From the NCBI RefSeq assembly GCF_003254395.2, contig NC_037651.1, forward strand, positions 9,368,001 to 9,432,000: DNA of 64,000 bases, given 5' to 3'. Position 1 is the stretch's first letter; every line of letters starts with the position of its first letter. Of the stretch, positions 59,010-64,000 are shown piece by piece. A program made the translations under genes and the position numbers. The notes beneath the pieces are model-generated. The model saw nothing but the letters and a program-made list of their open reading frames with translations. It made no database searches and was not told the DNA's origin. The stretch is from Apis mellifera. Lineage: Eukaryota; Arthropoda; Insecta; Hymenoptera; Apidae.

Positions 59010-62000
59010 ATGGCGGCCAGCAAACCTCCGGAAATGAATTACACGTGCGAAATTTGCGGTCTAGAAGGTTTCAACGATGAAGAGATGAGATCTCATATGG
59101 TTTTCTATCATCTTCAAGGAGCCGCAAATTGTCCCTTTTGCGATTTAGGCGAAATATCACCAACAGAGATGTTGACACATGTTAATAGTGCTCATCTCGA
59201 TTACTTAACGCCTAGGTATATTTATATCAATTATATTTTATATATCTTTTTTATTATTTTTCACGAATTTTCTTTCGATACGCCGTTCAAACTGTTTAAA
59301 TTAGTCCGATTACAAGAAAAATGGCGGCAAAGATGGGCCTTAGATGTCGCTAATATACGAAGTTTGTGATTCTTGTAACGAAATTATTTACATGCAGAGT
59401 ATTTCTTGAAAGATTTTTCGAATAGAACAGAAAATTCATTGAATAAATAAAAAAATAAAATGCAATAAGTCGCAACTAAATATATTCATTTTTGATATTT
59501 GCATTTATATGCATTTGAACATTTATGTTTACTTTGATATTTATATTAACTTTGTTTTTTACTATTATATCAATTATTATTTGTAATTATAGTGTATAAT
59601 TTTGTAAATTATGTAAATTTCTATATTCTATAGATTCGAATTAATTATATAAAACATGATAAAAGATTGTAAAAAGGAAATAGAATATGAATTTATACAT
59701 ATTGATAGTGAAAGGTATTCAATATTTTTATTTATTTGTTTATTTGAGTTTACACACACACAAACACACATATTTATATATATAAAATCAATATATGTTT
59801 TAAATATGTTTTAAATATGTATATATTAAATATATTTATTAATGTAAAATAACAATTGTTTTATAGTACTCCAGAGAGTGATATGATGGCATTTATTGAT
59901 GATGATTCATTAGTGGATGATAGAAGACATGATGAATGTCGTGGTCCATGTCCTTCTCCAACCATGTCTCCAAGTCCTCCACTTCTTCAAAATGGTTGGA
60001 GTAGTTCGTTTAGTCCTCGTGCTAAGCAGCAACAAGAGATATTAAAATCAGAGCCACAAATTGCTAGTTCTAATATGAATAATAATAACAATAACAATAA
60101 CATTGGAAATGTTAATAATGGTATTAGAAGAATTTGATGAAAAAAACATCAATGATTATGAATTAAAATTTTTATGAAGTAAAATAATCAAGATAATTTT
60201 TCAGTTATAGAAGGTGCAGCTGGACATGGATCTCCACTGCGTTCAGGCCTAAATTTACAACTGCGTTCTCATGCTTCACCAAAACTTCCAGTTCAAGAAT
60301 GTCCTATGTGTCCCTACAGTTCTGACAATCCATCAAGGCTAGAAGAGCATATCAACAGACAACATTTTGATCTTACTTCGCCGTCCTTTCCACCTGAATC
60401 TCCACCATCTCGTGATGGTGTTTTTAACTGCCCTTTATGCATTACATCTTTTCCAAATTCTTCTGATCTTGAATTACATGTTAATATAGAGCATAAAGAT
60501 ATATTAAGGTAAAGTAAAATTTATATTATATTAGTTTAATATAATTGTACATTAAATTATGTATCATATTTGAATCGATTATTATTAATTATATTATATA
60601 TTTTATTCTTCTATACAGTCCTGCAAATGGTGCAGCTTCCCAAACGGCTCAAGCGACCATTGGTAGTGATACACCTGCATGTCCAGTTTGCTTTAGTACT
60701 TCGTTTAAAAGCAATGATGAATTGACTGCACATATTGAAGAACATTTCAGTAAAAAATGCACTCCATCCCCTATAACGCCAGATTTATCTACTGATAGAA
60801 TGTTAGCAAAAGATATGGAAAGACTTGAAAAGGAGCTCAGAAAATTACGCGAACAACGTGAATTTGAATTGTTAAGAGCTCAATATGGGATGGATAATCA
60901 AGGAAATTTTAGGGAACAAAGTGTTACCAATATGCAGCGGGCTGTATATTCAGGAGAAATGACAATTGCTGATTATTATGAAAGACAAACTGAACTCAGA
61001 GTAGCTGAAAGCAGCGGTATCGATGATGGCAGCTCCTGTACACGTGGTAATAATTTTTTTTTTTTAAAAAAATATTTTTTCATAATATTAAAAATATTTC
61101 TTATTACTAATATCAATATCTATCAATTTTTTTATAGGATTAGTTCCCAAAATACGAGCTGTCAGTCAAGCATGTAGTAATGTATTAAGCACCTGGATGT
61201 GTTCTACTGTAGACCATTATGCTACTACTTATGGAGACAAAGGATGGGGATGTGGTTACAGAAATTTGCAAATGTTAATTTCATCACTTTTACAACATAC
61301 AGGGTATAATGAGTTAGTTTATAAAGCATGGAATTCTGGTTTGGATAGTGGTAGTTCTACCAAGAATCCATTACGAAGTTCAATACCGTCGATCTCTAGA
61401 CTTCAGAAAATGATAGAGTGGGCATGGGCTCAAGGTTTTGATACCCAAGGAGCAGAACAATTGGGAGGAAAATTGGTGAATACTAGAAAATGGATTGGTC
61501 CTACAGAAGTAGTCATATTATTATCTAGTTTGAGAATAAAGTATGTTTTTCAATTTTCATTCATCTTTCTCTATCGGAATCACATTATATATAATATTTC
61601 CATTTTAGATGTCAGTTAATAGATTTTTATACACCAACTAATTCAGATGGTGGACATCCTGAAATGTTTAATTGGGTTTTACAATACTTCCAACGTTGCG
61701 ATGATTTTAAGCCACCTCTTTATTTACAGCATCAAGGTAAAGACTTATGTAAAAAAAGAAAAAAAATAAAATTAGGAAAAAAATTAAATATTATTCTCAT
61801 TCAGGTCATAGTAGAACAATAATAGGAGTAGAACAATTAAGAGATGGTTCAATAACAATGTTAGTACTCGATCCAAGCCATAGCCCAGCACAAATGGCAC
61901 AATTTAACAATACAAGTAGTGCACTCGGTGCAATGCGTTTGGTGCGAAAATCGATTGCAGCGATGAAAGCAAGACAGTATCAAGTTGTTGCTGTTACTGG

Positions 62001-62200
62001 TATCATGGAAACTGATTTAGAATATCATGTAATTTCTCTTATTTAAAATTTTTCTAAAATTTATTTATTGTTATTTATATTTTTATTTCTTTATTTTATG
62101 AGCCTATATTTCATTTCATCATTTCTACATTTTTATATAATTTCTATAATTTCAGGAAAGCAAAGTGTTACGTTTAATTCGTGTACCACAAGATAGGTGA
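59010..62200 (+). CDS. Zup1: ZUP1/ZUFSP, K63-specific deubiquitinase with zinc fingers
   Basis: Cysteine protease of family C78 that cleaves K63-linked ubiquitin chains; in vertebrates it supports genome stability. Exons 59010-59215, 59867-60120, 60205-60508, 60619-61046, 61138-61540, 61609-61736, 61805-62028 and 62156-62200 join to 663 residues. Five C2H2-like fingers appear in order, beginning CEIC, CPFC, CPMC, CPLC and CPVC. A charged helix follows (MLAKDMERLEKELRKLREQ), matching the position of the ubiquitin-binding helices of ZUFSP. The catalytic residues are present: C436 in KGWGCGYRN, H576 in HSRTIIGV and D597 in LDPSHSP. The His-Asp spacing of 21 equals that of the human enzyme. A run of Asn in exon 2 comes from AAT/AAC repeats. 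Exons are CpG-poor. The start MAASKPPEM is the first ATG after the leader acceptor. Identification is secure. Confidence 0.95.
59216..59866 (+). other. ZUP1 intron
   Basis: Very AT-rich intron of about 650 bases between the first two coding exons. It carries short CA and TA runs and nothing else. Confidence 0.8.
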
Positions 62201-64000
62201 GATTTACTGGCTCGAAAAGAAGTTAAATCTTTTGGAAAGACGATAGACTGCCTGAAACCAATTTTGTCCGGTATCCTTAAAGTTACATGACCGCAATGTT
62301 CTAGGTTTTATTAATAGGGGATTTGCTCCATCATAGTAGTTGCAAAAATATTATTTAACAATATATTCTTGCATATTTTCGCCGTCGTATGTCGGTTTCT
62401 CAAATCACGTGTATTTAAGCCTGCGTCGCGGTTCAGAATTTTGGAGTTAAAATTGATGAACTTATAAAAATTACAATTAAAAAAAAAAAAAATCTATATA
62501 TCGCGAAAATTAATTTTTTTTATCAGCATTAAAAATATTGTACTTTGATGTGTGCTTGAGAAAGAAAGTTATAATCAGGATGTATTTTAAAGATAAAATC
62601 GATTCGATTGAAATTTTTTGGTCTAAATAATGTTCTGCTCAATTTTCGTCGCACCGAACAGGTTGTGCTAATTTTTAATCGATCAATCGACTTATGCCGA
62701 TCGGTTGCATCAGCGAAAAAAACCATGGCAGAGCTTGAAAAATGAGACTCTTTCGTAGCTGTGATGCTGTTAACAATTTAATGCTAATCACCGATTCTTA
62801 ATATTTTTGAAGACACTCCATATAATCATTAAAAAAAAAGCATTGTCCGCGTTTTAACTTCTTTCACTTGTATTTTACATTTTTAATAACTAAACATTGT
62901 CACAATATTCATTGTCAATTTTTAGTCAATAAAAATAATAACGATATATCACAATTCGCGTTATATATGATGAATTTTATAAATCGTTCTAAAAAAATTA
63001 TTCTCAAATAAATTCTTGTTATCGTTGGTTTTTACACAATTTTTGGAGTGTCTACAAGAATAAACAACATATTTCCATATATTATATATACATTTATCTA
63101 TATACATATACACATATGTGCACACATTCTTCGTTATATTACACTTCATTCACTCATACATAAAGTACAACTACTTTCATACTATTTATGAATAATGTAT
63201 TTAATTATTGGATTACTTTAAGACTTATCCATACCTTAACATGTAAGTTAAACACAATGTTGAGAGAGAAAAAGATCAGATAGTCCATTACCTTGTTATT
63301 TATATAACATAATTAAAAGTTATATTATTTTTAATTATAATTATTAATATTATTGTTATTATTATTATTATTATTATTATATTATATTTATTATATTTAC
63401 TGTAAATTATATCAATATACACAACTTCTATTTATTATAGTTGAAAATATTGAAAATTATTAAGAAGTTTGATATTTGTTATTGTGGAAAATATTATTAA
63501 AAATTATTATTATGCTTTATTATTTTACATGAATGAATGTTACATATAAAGGGCACTAATTGGATAAATATTTGTCTTTCTATTTATTAAGATCATATAA
63601 AATTATATAAAATATGATTGACAAGAGAATAACAATTATTACTTGCATTAAATTCATCATTGATTAAAAATATGTTCAACATTTTGGAATGTTCAGGCAA
63701 AGCAAATTATGGAATTGTTAAGCGAGTGTAAAAAAACTTCAAATTATTCACATGTCAAATTAAAATATATGCTTTGTGTTAGAATTCCCAATTTATGTGT
63801 GATTGTTTTATACCATTTAAAAAATAGAATATTTTTTTCATCTCAATATAAAAACTTATATGTGTGAAGGTAGGGAAATTTAAATAAAGAATACATTTGA
63901 TACGAACAAAATAATTTATTTTTTCTAAATTAAATACTTAAGATTAATATTGTTAAAAAAATATTATATCATTCGTATAAATTAAATATTATTTATTCAA
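62201..64000. other. ZUP1 3' UTR and AT-rich intergenic DNA
   Basis: AATAAA at 62928-62933 is a plausible ZUP1 poly(A) signal. A TTA repeat lies at about 63342-63392. No further gene is seen to the end of the window. Confidence 0.55.
63342..63392. repeat. (TTA)n microsatellite
   Basis: About a dozen ATT/TTA units with a few substitutions. Confidence 0.85.

Overview
This is eukaryotic, animal nuclear DNA. It holds spliced protein genes with short GT-AG introns, AT-rich intergenic DNA, many microsatellites and frequent TCGA/CpG words. The proteins and the mixed CpG texture fit an insect, most likely a hymenopteran and probably a bee; I cannot fix the genus. I see no CRISPR array, operon, transposon open frame, rRNA or convincing tRNA. 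The gene models were built by joining exons by hand with matching splice phases; every CDS total given is divisible by three.

Layout. 235-5332 (+) is a TAB2/TAB3 adaptor gene with two possible C-termini. 5409-6381 (-) is the splicing factor SYF2, tail to tail with TAB2. 7025-9767 (+) is a ZAD zinc-finger protein, head to head with SYF2. 10941-15885 (+) is a large coiled-coil, CEP162-like centrosomal protein. 17580-20571 (-) is an unrecognised arginine-rich protein built of about 46 nonapeptide repeats, with a TATA promoter. 21615-33708 (-) is a copper monooxygenase of the DBH/PHM (MOXD1) family, with a 6.9 kb intron and a giant compound microsatellite in another intron. 33709-38286 is intergenic. 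38287-42045 (+) is the DEAD-box spliceosomal helicase DDX46/Prp5. 42927-53601 (-) is RECK, tail to tail with DDX46. 59010-62200 (+) is ZUP1/ZUFSP, a K63-ubiquitin-specific protease. The window ends in AT-rich intergenic DNA.

How they relate. These are independent genes, not a pathway cluster. Some themes recur: SYF2 and DDX46 are both spliceosomal, and TAB2 (NZF finger) and ZUP1 both handle K63-linked ubiquitin. MOXD1 and RECK are secretory-pathway genes with hydrophobic C-termini. Housekeeping genes (SYF2, ZUP1, CEP162-like) look CpG-poor, while MOXD1, RECK and the repeat gene look CpG-rich, the two-class pattern expected where gene bodies are methylated.

I found no clear new multi-gene system. 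The best leads are the arginine-rich repeat protein, an alternative spliced C-terminus of TAB2 hidden in tiny exons, twin furin-like sites bracketing a 223-residue segment of the MOXD1 protein, and a thrice-repeated motif in the ZAD protein.
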